Assembly (NCBI GenBank): GCA_016713365.1
Contig: JADJPG010000044.1
Span: forward strand, 1-57,908
From: Verrucomicrobiota bacterium
GTDB lineage: Bacteria > Verrucomicrobiota > Verrucomicrobiia > Limisphaerales > JADJPG01
Length of the DNA stretch: 57,908 bases
Direction of reading: 5' to 3'
Shown here: piece by piece, positions 31,911 to 41,340 of the stretch
How the letters are laid out: every line of letters begins with the position of its first letter
Position numbering within the stretch: position 1 is the stretch's first letter
Translations under genes and position numbers: made by a program
Notes under the pieces: model-generated
The model's input: the letters and a program-made list of their open reading frames with translations, nothing else
Database searches by the model: none
Told to the model about the DNA's origin: nothing

Positions 31911-33062
31911 ATGCGCAAAATGTTCCGCATGATGTTCAATCGCGGATGGCTTGGTGGCCTGCTGGTGGCGGTGTTGATTTCGGCCGGGGTCGGTCGCGTT
32001 CTGGCGGCGGACACGGACGCGGAGAAGACGGCGCTGGCCGTGGAAGCGCTCGGTCGATTGCAGGGTGTTGATATCAACGCCAACCCGAAGCTGAAGGACG
32101 CGGTGATGCGCGTGCTCGAGAAGACGCGGGGCACGGCGAACTTCGTGAAGCTGGTGCAACAGTTCAAATTGAAAGGCCAGAGCGCGGGATTGCTCGAGGT
32201 GGCGGCCGCCCAGCCAGCGGGCGAGAGCGGCGTGGAGGCGATGCGCCTCGTGCTGGCCGGCGGCAATGCGAAGGTCATCGAAGCGGCGTTGACCGGAACG
32301 AATGTGGTGAGGGCTGCCAAGATCGCCGAGGCGTTGGGCAACACGGCGGAGAAGCAGGCGGTGAAGTTCCTCGCGCCGGTGATCGCGGATAGCCAGCGCG
32401 ACGTGACCTTGCAAAAGCAGGCGGTTCGATCACTGGCGAGAACCACGGACGGAGCCAATGAGGTGCTGAAGCTGGCTCGCGAGGAGAAGCTCGCGGAGGC
32501 GTTGAAGTTTACGGCGTCGACAGAGCTGAACGCGGTGCGCTGGCCGGAGATCAAGGCCGAGGCGGCGAAGGTGTTGCCGCCGTTGCAGGGGCAGAATGCC
32601 GCGCCGCTGCCGCCGATTGGCGAGCTGGTGAAGAAGAAGGGTGATGTGGCAAACGGGGAGAAGATTTATTTCCGAGCGAATCCGGGCTGCGCGAACTGTC
32701 ACGTGGTGAACGGACGCGGCATCGAACTGGGACCGAACTTGTCGGAGATTGGGACGAAGCTGGGGAAGGACGCATTGTACGAGGCGATTCTGGAGCCGAG
32801 CTCGGGCGTCTCGTTTGGATTCGAAGCGTGGAGTTTCACGCTGAAGAACGGCGACGAAGCCTATGGCTTGCTCGCGAGCGAAACGGCGGACGAGGTGGCG
32901 GTGAAGGCGGTGGGCGGCATCGTGACGCGATTGAAGAAGAGCGAGATTGAATCCCGCCAGCCATCGAAGTTGTCGATCATGCCCGCCGGTTTGCAGGCGG
33001 CGATGACAACGCAGGAGATGGTCGACCTGGTCGAATACCTCTCGACGCTTAGGAAAAATTAG
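31911..33062 (+). CDS. Secreted c-type cytochrome with verrucomicrobial haem domain (TIGR02603-like)
   Basis: 383 residues. Signal peptide (GWLGGLLVAVLISAGVGRVLA) and an alpha-helical middle of about 200 residues resembling HEAT-like repeats. The C-terminal domain has NGEKIYF, the haem motif CANCH (Cys260), LGPNLSEIGTKLG, LYEAILEPSSGVSFGFE and LMPAGL-like SIMPAGLQAAM with the distal Met. This layout is the putative haem-binding domain known mainly from planctomycetes and Verrucomicrobia. It probably works as a periplasmic electron carrier. The stop overlaps the convergent MarR gene by 4 bp. Confidence 0.85.
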   Translation: MRKMFRMMFNRGWLGGLLVAVLISAGVGRVLAADTDAEKTALAVEALGRLQGVDINANPKLKDAVMRVLEKTRGTANFVKLVQQFKLKGQSAGLLEVAAAQPAGESGVEAMRLVLAGGNAKVIEAALTGTNVVRAAKIAEALGNTAEKQAVKFLAPVIADSQRDVTLQKQAVRSLARTTDGANEVLKLAREEKLAEALKFTASTELNAVRWPEIKAEAAKVLPPLQGQNAAPLPPIGELVKKKGDVANGEKIYFRANPGCANCHVVNGRGIELGPNLSEIGTKLGKDALYEAILEPSSGVSFGFEAWSFTLKNGDEAYGLLASETADEVAVKAVGGIVTRLKKSEIESRQPSKLSIMPAGLQAAMTTQEMVDLVEYLSTLRKN

Positions 33063-33580
33063 CTAGCCGCGCGATCGACTGTTTTGCGCGGTGATTCGTC
33101 CGCGGCGGCTTTGCAGGCGTCGGCGACGAGCGCCAGGTCTTCAAGGAATTCCTCCCGTCGCGTGGCGGGAATGACTTCGAGGACTTCCGACTGCAGTTCC
33201 ACCGCCAGCGCGCGGGCAGCTTCGTATTTGGAGCGGCCGCTTTCGAGGAGTTTGATGCGATGGGCTCGGCGATCCTTCTCATGAGCCTTGCGTTCGACGA
33301 GGCCCGATTCCTCCATGCGCTGGAGCAACGAAGCCACGGTGTTCGGATCGCTGGTCATGAGCTGCGTCAGCTCGCGCTGGGTGAGTCCAAGCGGATCGCC
33401 TTCAAGCAGTGTCCGCATCACGGTGAACTGGTCGGGGGTGATTTCCAAATGGGCGATGCGACGACGAAAGGCCTGGTTCAATCCATACCAGGCGCGACGA
33501 AGCAGAGGCGGCAGTCGCCGGCGGGCGGGCGCGTCGATGGGCAGCGAGTTGGAATTCCGGGTTTTCTTTGCGGCGGCCAT
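33059..33580 (-). CDS. MarR-family transcriptional regulator
   Basis: 173 residues. A winged-helix core (residues about 45-120): ITPDQFTVMRTLLEGDPLG, LTQRELTQLMTSDPNTVASL, GLVERKAHEKDRRAHRIKL. The DxR wing and recognition helix are clear. The N-terminus is basic and Ser/Asn-rich. It probably represses a nearby or distant gene in response to a small ligand; no operator is evident to me. Convergent with the haem-domain gene. Confidence 0.88.
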   Translation of the reverse strand: MAAAKKTRNSNSLPIDAPARRRLPPLLRRAWYGLNQAFRRRIAHLEITPDQFTVMRTLLEGDPLGLTQRELTQLMTSDPNTVASLLQRMEESGLVERKAHEKDRRAHRIKLLESGRSKYEAARALAVELQSEVLEVIPATRREEFLEDLALVADACKAAADESPRKTVDRAAS

Positions 33581-33751
33581 TTGGTGCGGGGATTAAACCG
33601 TTCAGGCCGGGAAACGGCAAGCCAACGGTGGATTTGCGCCCGGTCCGTTGCCGGGACACAATCGAGCAGGTCACACACGCTGGGCTGGCGGAAAGGAAAC
33701 TTGCCTGCCGGCGGTGCTTGTGAAACCGTCTCCGCTTTGAATTTTTGAACT

Positions 33752-34840
33752 ATGGCACACGTGAAATTGCACATCCCCGGTCCGGTTGAAGTCAGCGAAA
33801 AGACATTCAAAGCGATGACATCGCCGATGATCGGTCACCGCGGGCAGGGCTTCAAAGATCTTTACGCGAAGATGCAGCCGCAGCTTCAGACGCTGCTGGG
33901 CACGAAGCAGCTCGTTTATCTCTCCACGTCGTCCGCCTGGGGCGTAATGGAAGGTGCCATCCGCAATCTCGTCGCGAAGAAAGTGCTGAACTGCATGTGC
34001 GGCGCATTCTCGGACAAGTGGCTCGATGTGAGCCTGCGCTGCGGCAAACAGGCCGAAGGCTTGCAGGTGCCGTGGGGCTCGCCCATTCGCGCCGAGGAAG
34101 TCGACAAGAAACTCGCCACCGGCCAGTTCGATGCGCTGACGCTGATTCACAACGAAACGTCCACCGGCACGATGTCGCCGCTGCTCGAGATCGCCGCGCT
34201 CAAGAAGAAGTATCCCGACGTGATGTTCATCGTGGACGCCGTCAGCTCGCTGACCGCGCTACCAATCAAGTTCGATGAACTCGGCATCGACGTGTTGCTG
34301 GCCGGAACGCAGAAGGCGTTCGCCATGCCGCCGGGTCTCGCGGTGTTCACGGCGTCGCCGGCCGCGCTGGCGAAGGCGGCGACGATCAAGGATCGCGGTT
34401 ACTACTTTGACTTCGTGGAATTCGAGAAGAACGCGAAGGACAGCATGACGCCGAGCACTCCGGCCATCCCGCACATTTACGGCCTGGCGTCGAAGCTCGA
34501 CGATTTCTTCGCCGAAGGTCTCGAAGCCCGCTACGCGCGTCACAAGAAGACGAACCAGATGACGCGCGACTGGGCGGCCCGTCACGGTTTCACGCTCTTC
34601 CCGGAAGCGGGTTACGAGTCCGTGACGCTTTGCTGTGTGAACAACGGCGCCAAGCCGGGCGGTCGCACGGTGGACGCTGCGAAGCTGCAGAAGCTCGTCA
34701 AGGATCAGGGATTCCTGATCGATGGCGGCTACGGAAAGATCAAAGGCACGACGTTCCGTCTCTCGAACATGGGCGACGAAACGGAGGCGACGATGCAGCA
34801 GCTTTACACAGCGCTCGATAACGCGATGAAGCAGCTGTGA
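33752..34840 (+). CDS. Class V aminotransferase (alanine-glyoxylate / serine-pyruvate type)
   Basis: 362 residues starting MAHVKLHIPGPVEVS. A PLP-dependent fold-type I enzyme with the Schiff-base lysine in AGTQKAF (Lys188), the cofactor Asp in FIVDAVSSLTALP and the substrate region HNETSTGTM. Short family motif GHRGQGFKDLY near the N-terminus. Members transfer amino groups among alanine, serine, glyoxylate and pyruvate; some act as phosphoserine aminotransferases. No neighbouring serine-pathway gene confirms the substrate. Confidence 0.9.
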   Translation: MAHVKLHIPGPVEVSEKTFKAMTSPMIGHRGQGFKDLYAKMQPQLQTLLGTKQLVYLSTSSAWGVMEGAIRNLVAKKVLNCMCGAFSDKWLDVSLRCGKQAEGLQVPWGSPIRAEEVDKKLATGQFDALTLIHNETSTGTMSPLLEIAALKKKYPDVMFIVDAVSSLTALPIKFDELGIDVLLAGTQKAFAMPPGLAVFTASPAALAKAATIKDRGYYFDFVEFEKNAKDSMTPSTPAIPHIYGLASKLDDFFAEGLEARYARHKKTNQMTRDWAARHGFTLFPEAGYESVTLCCVNNGAKPGGRTVDAAKLQKLVKDQGFLIDGGYGKIKGTTFRLSNMGDETEATMQQLYTALDNAMKQL

Positions 34841-34920
34841 GCCGCGCGCCGGCTTCTCTGTAAATTCCTCGAACGCCCGATCGGGCCTCGTGTCGAAGTG
34901 GGAAATTGAAATTCCTGCTT

Positions 34921-35661
34921 ATGAAAAACTCATTTCGACACGGCTGGCTTCTAGCAATCTCCTGCGGCGTTGTGGCGGTCGCTCTCTCGGGGTGCACGCG
35001 TACTCGTTCCATCTCCAACTCGGGCTACACCGAGCCAGGGTCGCGCGGAGCCCATGTTCACGCGCCAGAGCTCAGTGAGTTTGATGTGCTCGGTCTGCAA
35101 CGCAGCGGCGCGGTGACGGATCAGGAGATTCAGCAAGCCCTCGATGCGGCAGCGCGCGTTCGCGTGCGCAAAGGATCTTCTGTGCTCGTCATTCAATCCG
35201 GCGCTTACCAACCGGACTCGCCGATGGCGCAGGCGCTGGCCAAGCACGTGAACGTAGTTCCGTTCAACGGGCAGTCCGATTCCGTTGCGCGCGATGCGGG
35301 TTCCAGTTACGCGAAGGCACTTCGACTGGCGGCGGCGCGGGCGGGTTGCGAGACGGTGCTGTGCTATTGGGGCACGCTGGAATCCGCGCGGCGCAATCTG
35401 GAGACGAAGTCCGTGTCGTGGGTGCCAGTCGTCGGCTGGATGCTGCCGGATGAGAAGCATTACATGCGCATCCGCTTGAAGATGGCGTTGGTGGATGTGC
35501 GTTCGGGAAACTGGACGATGTTCTCGCCTGAGGCGTTCGACAGCAAATCGCTCAGCTCGATGTTCAACAAGGAAGCGAGCGACCAAGGGCAGGTGGAGAA
35601 ACTGAAGCGGCTGGCCTACGAGACGGCGGCAGCGGACGTGATCAAGATTTACTCGAACTGA
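34921..35661 (+). CDS. Lipoprotein of unknown function
   Basis: 246 residues. A lipoprotein signal (VAVALSGC, lipidated Cys25) is followed by a compact alpha/beta domain with no motif I recognise. The middle (VLVIQSGAYQPDSPMAQALA, ETVLCYWGTLESARRN) and the late IRLKMALVDVRSGNWTMFSP suggest an envelope protein rather than an enzyme. The ATG at 34921 is preferred over the TTG at 34906. Its 3' end overlaps the convergent TPR gene by 20 bp. Confidence 0.75.
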   Translation: MKNSFRHGWLLAISCGVVAVALSGCTRTRSISNSGYTEPGSRGAHVHAPELSEFDVLGLQRSGAVTDQEIQQALDAAARVRVRKGSSVLVIQSGAYQPDSPMAQALAKHVNVVPFNGQSDSVARDAGSSYAKALRLAAARAGCETVLCYWGTLESARRNLETKSVSWVPVVGWMLPDEKHYMRIRLKMALVDVRSGNWTMFSPEAFDSKSLSSMFNKEASDQGQVEKLKRLAYETAAADVIKIYSN

Positions 35662-36682
35662 CGCCGGTTTCAGAGCGCAGCGCCTGCTCGTAGCATTCGA
35701 GCGCTTCGTTGAAACGTTCCTGCTGGTTGAAGATCGCGCCTTTGGAGAGGCAGGCCTGGGTCAGTGACTTGTTCAACGCGATGGCGCGGTCGTAGGAACG
35801 GACGGCGTCATCGAACCGTTTCAATTTCTCGAGCGCCATGCCGCGCTTGAGCTGGGCTTCGGCTAGACTCGGGGAAGCGGCGATGGCGTCATCGAAGCAC
35901 GCAAGGGCTTCCTCGGCCTTGCCGAGACTGAGGAGGACGTTTCCCTTGCTCAGGAGCACTGTGGCTTGATCGGCGGGTTTGCGATCGGAATTCCCGTTGC
36001 GGCGACGCGACTTCCGTTCGGGTGTTTCGGTGGTTTCCGCCGAGATGTCCGTGGTGGTTCCTTCGAGTTCGAGAACGCGGCGTTCGAGTCGATCGATGGT
36101 CGCCAGCAGGCTTTTGTTTCCGCCGCTTGATCCGGAACCAAGAAGCAGGCGCTCGGAACCCGCGAGCGCCATTGGCAGACCGCCGCCGAGGAGGACGCGA
36201 TCGTTCTGAAAGCCATCTGCGACTTCGGCGAGGCGTTTCACACCGCGCGTCTGGAAATACATGGAAAGCGCGAGAGCGATCAGGCCGACGGCGACGATGC
36301 CGCCGCCGATCCACAGGACGGTGACGCTGGAATCCTTGGACGCAGCCAGCTGTTGCTCGCGTTGTTCGGCGAGTTTCTGTTCGAGCTGTTCGAGACGGGC
36401 GGCGAGGAGTTCCGCGTTGGTCTTCGCTTCGAGGCTGGCTTCAACGCGAGCCTGCTCGATGGCCATCAACGTCGCGTGCAGTTGCTCCTGGAGCTTGAGG
36501 TAACTCCGCAGCTGGCGTTCCGTGTCGAGCGAGAGTGCGGCGGGAGCATTGGTGACGATCGCCGTGGTAGAGTTGGTCGCTGCATTGGTTTCTGCGGCCG
36601 GGATCGAAAGAGGACTGACCGCCGCGAGGAGCAGCAAAAGCAGGGAGGATCGAATGGTGGTGAGCCAAGTGAAGTTTTCCAT
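35642..36682 (-). CDS. Membrane-anchored TPR protein
   Basis: 346 residues. N-terminal signal or anchor (SSLLLLLLAAVSPLSIPAA), an acidic/Gln-rich coiled-coil (about residues 50-115), one membrane helix (VLWIGGGIVAVGLIALALSM), then two to three tetratricopeptide repeats near the C-terminus (VLLSLGKAEEALACFDDAI, GMALEKLKRFDDAVRSYDRA, GAIFNQQERFNEALECYEQA). TPRs hold protein-protein contacts; the partner is unknown. It lies 75 bp after the RG-rich gene on the same strand. Confidence 0.85.
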   Translation of the reverse strand: MENFTWLTTIRSSLLLLLLAAVSPLSIPAAETNAATNSTTAIVTNAPAALSLDTERQLRSYLKLQEQLHATLMAIEQARVEASLEAKTNAELLAARLEQLEQKLAEQREQQLAASKDSSVTVLWIGGGIVAVGLIALALSMYFQTRGVKRLAEVADGFQNDRVLLGGGLPMALAGSERLLLGSGSSGGNKSLLATIDRLERRVLELEGTTTDISAETTETPERKSRRRNGNSDRKPADQATVLLSKGNVLLSLGKAEEALACFDDAIAASPSLAEAQLKRGMALEKLKRFDDAVRSYDRAIALNKSLTQACLSKGAIFNQQERFNEALECYEQALRSETGVSSSKS

Positions 36683-36757
36683 AACTCCGCAAATCGCTGA
36701 CGGACCACCATCCGACCGGAGAAGCCGCGGCTTCTCCGGTCGAACGGGCGCTTGAGA

Positions 36758-38470
36758 TCAGTTGGCCGGCGGAACGTCGCTGGCGACCGGAGCTGCTTCG
36801 GCCGCGGGTGCAGCTGGTTCAGCAACGGCCTCAGCCGCCGGAGCCGGTGTTTCCGTGGCGATGGAAGCGGGAGCTTCGGCACCGGTCACTTCGCCGGCTT
36901 CGGGAGCGGCGGTTTCGGCAACGGCCGCTGCAGTTTCCGTCTTGGCCGGTTTCGCCGCCTTGACCGGCTTGGGAGCCGGCTTCTTCGCGGTTTCGAGCAC
37001 GCCATTGGCGAACTCGATCACGTGACCTTGATGGATGAGCCAGTGCAGATCGGTCATCACAGCCGCCAGTTCCGGAGACGGTTCGGGTGCCGGTGCTGGT
37101 GTGGCCGGCGCTTCAACCTGTCCTTCTGCCGCCGGAGCAGCCTCTGCCGCAGGCACAGCCGGTGCCGGTGCGGCAGCGGGAGCGAGGGCCGCGAGCAATT
37201 GCTTGTGAGTGCACTTGGTCGTGGCGTTGATGAAGTCCACGATCCGCTTCACGCCCTCGGAAACCGGCGTGGCTTCGAGATCGAGGAAGTGCGGACGCGC
37301 GACAGCGACGTGAGTGACGGTCTTGTTGACCTTGAAGAACTGGAGGCCGCGAGAGGCGAATTGCTGGCTCAGCGTGGTGGCGAGCTGCAATGGGAAACGC
37401 TTCTGTTCCTCCCACTTGGTGCGGACGAGGCGCATCAGTTCGCGGTCGCGAATGTTGCGGCTGGCCGTGCCGGTCATCGAGATCGTGTCGATCTGCTTGA
37501 TGATGTTCGGCAGGTGGACCTGGCGGAAATGTTTCTCCACTTCCTCCATGCTGCCGAGCTTGAGCGGCTCGGGGAGATTGAGGCAGTTGAATTCGGTCTT
37601 CCAGCTCTGGTCTTCGACCCACTTCTTTACGATGACCTCGTCCTTGACGATCTTGACGCGGGCTTTGAACGCTTCGAACGGCAGGCGTGAGAAGCGCTCG
37701 GCGTGCAGGCGGCGGAGCTGGTTTTGATAATCGTGATAGTTCGGTGGACCGAGCACGACACCGCTCATGCCGCATTGGGCGACGAAGGTGTAAACACCCT
37801 TCGGCGGATCGATCTGCGTCTTCTCCGGCTGGTAGAAGGTGGCGAAGTGCTTGTCGAGAACGTGGCGCACCGCTTCGTCTTCAGAAAGCCACAGGGTGTC
37901 ATCCAGCGCGCAGGAGAAGAGCGGCTGGATGGCCGTGCCGTCCTGCTTCTTCTTCACGGTAAAGGTGACGGTGTGGCGTTCGGGCTTTTGAAGAATCAGG
38001 TGCGCGATGTCGAACAGCGGATACGCGCGACCGGTCACGCGGATCTGCTTGGCGACCATGTCGACGCTCAAATCCTCCGGAGCGAGCGTGAGCTGGAGCT
38101 CGGGCAACGGTGCGGGCGGCGGCGGACGAAAACCTTCGGGACGACGTCCCGGACCGCCATCGCGACCGAACGGGCGGCCGCCATCACGGCGAGGACCGCC
38201 GGCGGGACGGGGTCCACCGGGTCCGCCGCGGCGCTCGGGTCCACGACCCTGGCCTGGCGCACCTTGCGGCGCACCGGGTCCGCGGCCGAAACCTGGACCG
38301 CCACCAGGGCGGCGAGCGGGACGATCCCGGCGATCGCCACGGTCACCGCGATCGCGGCGCTCGGGTTCGCCCTCGAACTTGGCGTAACGGTTGTTCTGCG
38401 GCGATTCCTTGGCCCATGCAGGGAGGAACAGCTTTTCTAAATCAAATTCCGCTTCAGGCGTTGTGCTCAT
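36758..38470 (-). CDS. Conserved-looking protein with RG-rich and Ala/Pro-rich disordered regions
   Basis: 570 residues starting MSTTPEAEFDLEKLFLPAW. Residues about 35-115 are an Arg/Gly/Pro-rich low-complexity region full of RG and GRGP units. The middle ~300 residues are ordinary protein (LTLAPEDLSVDMVAKQIRV, TVTFTVKKKQDGTAIQPLF, TISMTGTASRNIRDRELMRL). The C-terminus (about 415-570) is Ala/Pro/Glu-rich with Lys/Pro repeats. I recognise no named family; RG regions in other proteins often bind RNA, but that is not shown here. No signal peptide, so probably cytoplasmic. The ATG at 38470 fits the N-terminus. Confidence 0.85.
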   Translation of the reverse strand: MSTTPEAEFDLEKLFLPAWAKESPQNNRYAKFEGEPERRDRGDRGDRRDRPARRPGGGPGFGRGPGAPQGAPGQGRGPERRGGPGGPRPAGGPRRDGGRPFGRDGGPGRRPEGFRPPPPAPLPELQLTLAPEDLSVDMVAKQIRVTGRAYPLFDIAHLILQKPERHTVTFTVKKKQDGTAIQPLFSCALDDTLWLSEDEAVRHVLDKHFATFYQPEKTQIDPPKGVYTFVAQCGMSGVVLGPPNYHDYQNQLRRLHAERFSRLPFEAFKARVKIVKDEVIVKKWVEDQSWKTEFNCLNLPEPLKLGSMEEVEKHFRQVHLPNIIKQIDTISMTGTASRNIRDRELMRLVRTKWEEQKRFPLQLATTLSQQFASRGLQFFKVNKTVTHVAVARPHFLDLEATPVSEGVKRIVDFINATTKCTHKQLLAALAPAAAPAPAVPAAEAAPAAEGQVEAPATPAPAPEPSPELAAVMTDLHWLIHQGHVIEFANGVLETAKKPAPKPVKAAKPAKTETAAAVAETAAPEAGEVTGAEAPASIATETPAPAAEAVAEPAAPAAEAAPVASDVPPAN

Positions 38471-38766
38471 GCGCTTCAGTGTCTGGCGTTGGACGGTGAT
38501 ACTATCACACGCCGGAAAAAATGCAGCGTAAGCATGAGGAACCTTCCGGGGGATTGCAAGCGTTGGCTCGGCAAACTTCATGGAATCTGGCCGAAACTCG
38601 CGGGGTGCGGCGTGGCGCCCAGCAGTTTGCGGAAGTGTCGACTCGTAGATTTGCGGTGGTTCCGACGGACGGCGGACGGACTTTTCCTTCCCTCGGCAGA
38701 CCTGTTTCGTAGACTGCGCGGCAATGAATCTCCCGGCTCTGCGCCTCCACTCACCTTAGCCAGCTG

Positions 38767-40155
38767 ATGTCTTCAGATACCCACCAACCCCATTTGCAGC
38801 GCCGATTTGGACTACTCCAGGCCACCGCGCTGAACATGACGAACATGATTGGTGTGGGGCCGTTTATCACGATCCCGGCACTGATGTCCGCCATGAACGG
38901 GCCGCAGGCGATGCTGGGCTGGTTGGTGGCGCTGGTGATCGCGCTGGCGGACGGCTTGGTCTGGAGCGAACTCGGGGCGGCGTTGCCGGGCTCCGGCGGG
39001 AGTTATGTGTATTTGAGGGATGGTTTCGGCAGAAAGACGTTCGGTCGGCTGATGACCTTTCTCTTCATCTTCCAGTTCATCCTGAGCGGTCCGCTGGAGA
39101 TCGCGTCGGGCTTCATTGGCTTTAAGCAATACGTCGGTTATCTCTGGCCCAACATGTCCGCGGGCGTCGGGGCGGCGGTAATGATTGGGGTGGGCGTGCT
39201 GGCGGTGGCGTTGCTCTACCGGCAGATTACCTCGATTGGGAAGATCACCGTGAGCTTGTGGATCGGAACGATGCTGACGGTGGCGGTGGTGATTGGAACC
39301 GGGGCGACCACGTTTGATTCCGCGGTCGCGTTTGATTTCCCGACAGGTGCCTTCGATTTCTCTTTCGGGTACCTCATGGGACTCGGCGCCGCTTCGCGTG
39401 TGGGAGTCTATGACTACCTTGGTTACTACGATGTCTGCTTCATCGGTGACGAAGTGAAGAATCCCGGACGCGTTATCCCGCGTTCCATCATGATCAGCCT
39501 TGTGGGAGTGGCGTTGATCTACATGGCGATCAATCTTTCGATCATTGGCGTGGTTCCGTGGCGGGAATTTGTTCCCGCGCCCGGCCAGCCGTTGCCGGAC
39601 CCGCCGCCGCCGGTGGTTTCGATGATGATCGAACGGGTTCATGGCGCAGGAGTGGCCAAGGTGTTTACCGCGCTGGTCTTGTGGACTGCGTTCGGCAGCT
39701 GCTTCGCACTGCTGCTGGGTTACTCCCGCATTCCTTATGCGGCGGCGAAGGATGGGAACTTCTTCTCCGTCTTCGGCCAGCTCCATCCCACCAAGAACTT
39801 CCCGCATATCTCGCTTCTGTTGATTGGCGGGCTCGCCATCGCCTTCAGCTTTTTGCCGTTGTTGGATGTGATCAACGGCTTGCTCGTGACCCGTATTCTC
39901 GTGCAGTTCATTGGGCAGATTGGCGCGGTGATTCTCCTGAGAAAGAACGCACCGAATCTGGAGCGGCCCTTTCGCATGTGGCTGTTTCCGCTTCCCGCCC
40001 TGGTGGCGCTGGCGGGTTGGATCTTCCTTTTCTCCACCTCCGGCGTCGTCACGATGCTCTACGCTGGCGGCGTCGTGGTGCTCGGTTTGATTTCCTTCTT
40101 CATCTGGTCACGCGTCACCAACCGCTGGCCGTTCGAGGGTCCGGCGGGGCGCTGA
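38767..40155 (+). CDS. APC-superfamily amino acid permease
   Basis: 462 residues with about twelve helices. The start LLQATALNMTNMIGVGPFI holds the helix-1 Gly-rich substrate motif, followed by GPQAMLGWLVALVIALADGL and ALPGSGGSYVYLRDGFG, typical of the amino acid-polyamine-organocation family. Later helices include FGSCFALLLGYSRIPYAAAK and WLFPLPALVALAGWIFLFS. It imports an amino acid or amine by proton or exchange coupling. Full length. The 296-bp stretch upstream of it holds no gene I can support. Confidence 0.88.
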   Translation: MSSDTHQPHLQRRFGLLQATALNMTNMIGVGPFITIPALMSAMNGPQAMLGWLVALVIALADGLVWSELGAALPGSGGSYVYLRDGFGRKTFGRLMTFLFIFQFILSGPLEIASGFIGFKQYVGYLWPNMSAGVGAAVMIGVGVLAVALLYRQITSIGKITVSLWIGTMLTVAVVIGTGATTFDSAVAFDFPTGAFDFSFGYLMGLGAASRVGVYDYLGYYDVCFIGDEVKNPGRVIPRSIMISLVGVALIYMAINLSIIGVVPWREFVPAPGQPLPDPPPPVVSMMIERVHGAGVAKVFTALVLWTAFGSCFALLLGYSRIPYAAAKDGNFFSVFGQLHPTKNFPHISLLLIGGLAIAFSFLPLLDVINGLLVTRILVQFIGQIGAVILLRKNAPNLERPFRMWLFPLPALVALAGWIFLFSTSGVVTMLYAGGVVVLGLISFFIWSRVTNRWPFEGPAGR

Positions 40156-40494
40156 GTTCCGAAGCTGCTCCTGCCTTCCAGTTGATTCCCTAACGCTCTG
40201 CCGCGCCCGTGTGTCCGGGGCGAAAATGCTTCCGTACCGAAAATGCCAATTTTGGTAAAGGAATAGGAATCGCCTTCAACCGATGCCCTTGTGCATTCTG
40301 CGAGTGCCGTCGGAATCTTGAAACGCAACCAGGACAGTTATGGTAAACAGAGCGAGCAACGAGAAGATTGGGAGGCAGATTGTTGCTTGGAGACAAAATG
40401 CCTTCGTGGCATCTCCGACGGCGAGGAGGGTTGGCCACGATGAACGTTCTCCATCCTGCCAGAGCTGTCCTGCCTTTGATTTGACCCCACTTCC
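40156..40494. other. Intergenic region, no gene recognised
   Basis: 339 bp between the permease and the porin-cytochrome locus. Short ORFs here are unconvincing and no terminator with a T-run is seen. Any promoter of the cytochrome locus should lie here, but I cannot point to a clear -35/-10 or sigma-54 element. Confidence 0.5.
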
Positions 40495-41316
40495 ATGAAA
40501 CCGACCATCTTCACTCCCGCACTGGCCAAGGCCCGTCATTGGGTCCGGACGCATTGGAATACTCCGTGGGCTTTGCTTCCCATCGCGGTCGCCGCAGTGA
40601 CGTTCGCTTCCTGTTCGACCACGGTGACGCGCACAGCGATGGCGCCACCAGATGTTCCGGGCGCTCACTTCGTCGGCTCCCAGAGCTGCGCGGATTGCCA
40701 TGCGGAGATTGTGCGGGATTTCAAAACAGCATCCCACGCCCGCCTGCAAGTACAGGGAGCGGATGTAAAGGATGTCGGATGCGAATCGTGTCACGGGCCG
40801 GGCAGTCTTCATAATGACTCCGGCGGCGCCCATCACACGATCGTGAACCCGAACAAATCGCCGGAGACCTGCTTCCGTTGTCACCTGGAAGTGAAGGCGC
40901 GTTTCAGCCTGCCGAGTCATCACCCGGTGATGGAAGGCAAGGTTTCCTGCAGCGACTGCCACGACCCGCACAAAGGCTCGGCCGTCATGGGCGGGGGCAC
41001 GGCGCATACCACGGAGTTTGATACCTGCGGGCGTTGCCACACGGCGCAGCGCGGCCCGTTTGTCTTCGAGCACGAGGCGGTGCGCGAAGGCTGCACCACC
41101 TGCCATCAACCGCACGGCACGGTGAACGCCAAGATGCTGCGCGAACGCAACGCCACTCTTTGCTTGAAGTGCCACTTCCAACAACAAACCACTCCGGGCC
41201 GGATTTACATCGGCGCGCGGGATCACAGCTCATTCCTGAGCCGCGGCACCTGCTGGTCAGCCGGATGTCACGAAGCGGTCCATGGATCGCAGATTGGCTC
41301 CTCGCTCCGATTCTGA
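40495..41316 (+). CDS. Multihaem c-type cytochrome lipoprotein (MtrA/DmsE-like)
   Basis: 273 residues. A lipoprotein-like signal ends at FASC (Cys40). Seven CXXCH haem motifs start at residues 65, 96, 126, 152, 178, 200 and 223, and an eighth site at 253 is CWSAGCH (CX4CH). The closing GTCWSAGCHEAVHGSQ is a hallmark of DmsE/MtrA-type cytochromes, though MtrA has ten haems. Such proteins sit in the periplasmic mouth of an outer-membrane porin and carry electrons through it. The porin gene starts 24 bp downstream. Confidence 0.85.
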   Translation: MKPTIFTPALAKARHWVRTHWNTPWALLPIAVAAVTFASCSTTVTRTAMAPPDVPGAHFVGSQSCADCHAEIVRDFKTASHARLQVQGADVKDVGCESCHGPGSLHNDSGGAHHTIVNPNKSPETCFRCHLEVKARFSLPSHHPVMEGKVSCSDCHDPHKGSAVMGGGTAHTTEFDTCGRCHTAQRGPFVFEHEAVREGCTTCHQPHGTVNAKMLRERNATLCLKCHFQQQTTPGRIYIGARDHSSFLSRGTCWSAGCHEAVHGSQIGSSLRF

Positions 41317-41340
41317 ACTTTGAACTCGAAGGGTATTCCC

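Noticed and set aside
33750..33772. Sigma-54-like TGGCAC followed by TTGCA at the aminotransferase start
   Set aside because: GG and GC are 13 bp apart instead of 10, and the match is inside the coding sequence.
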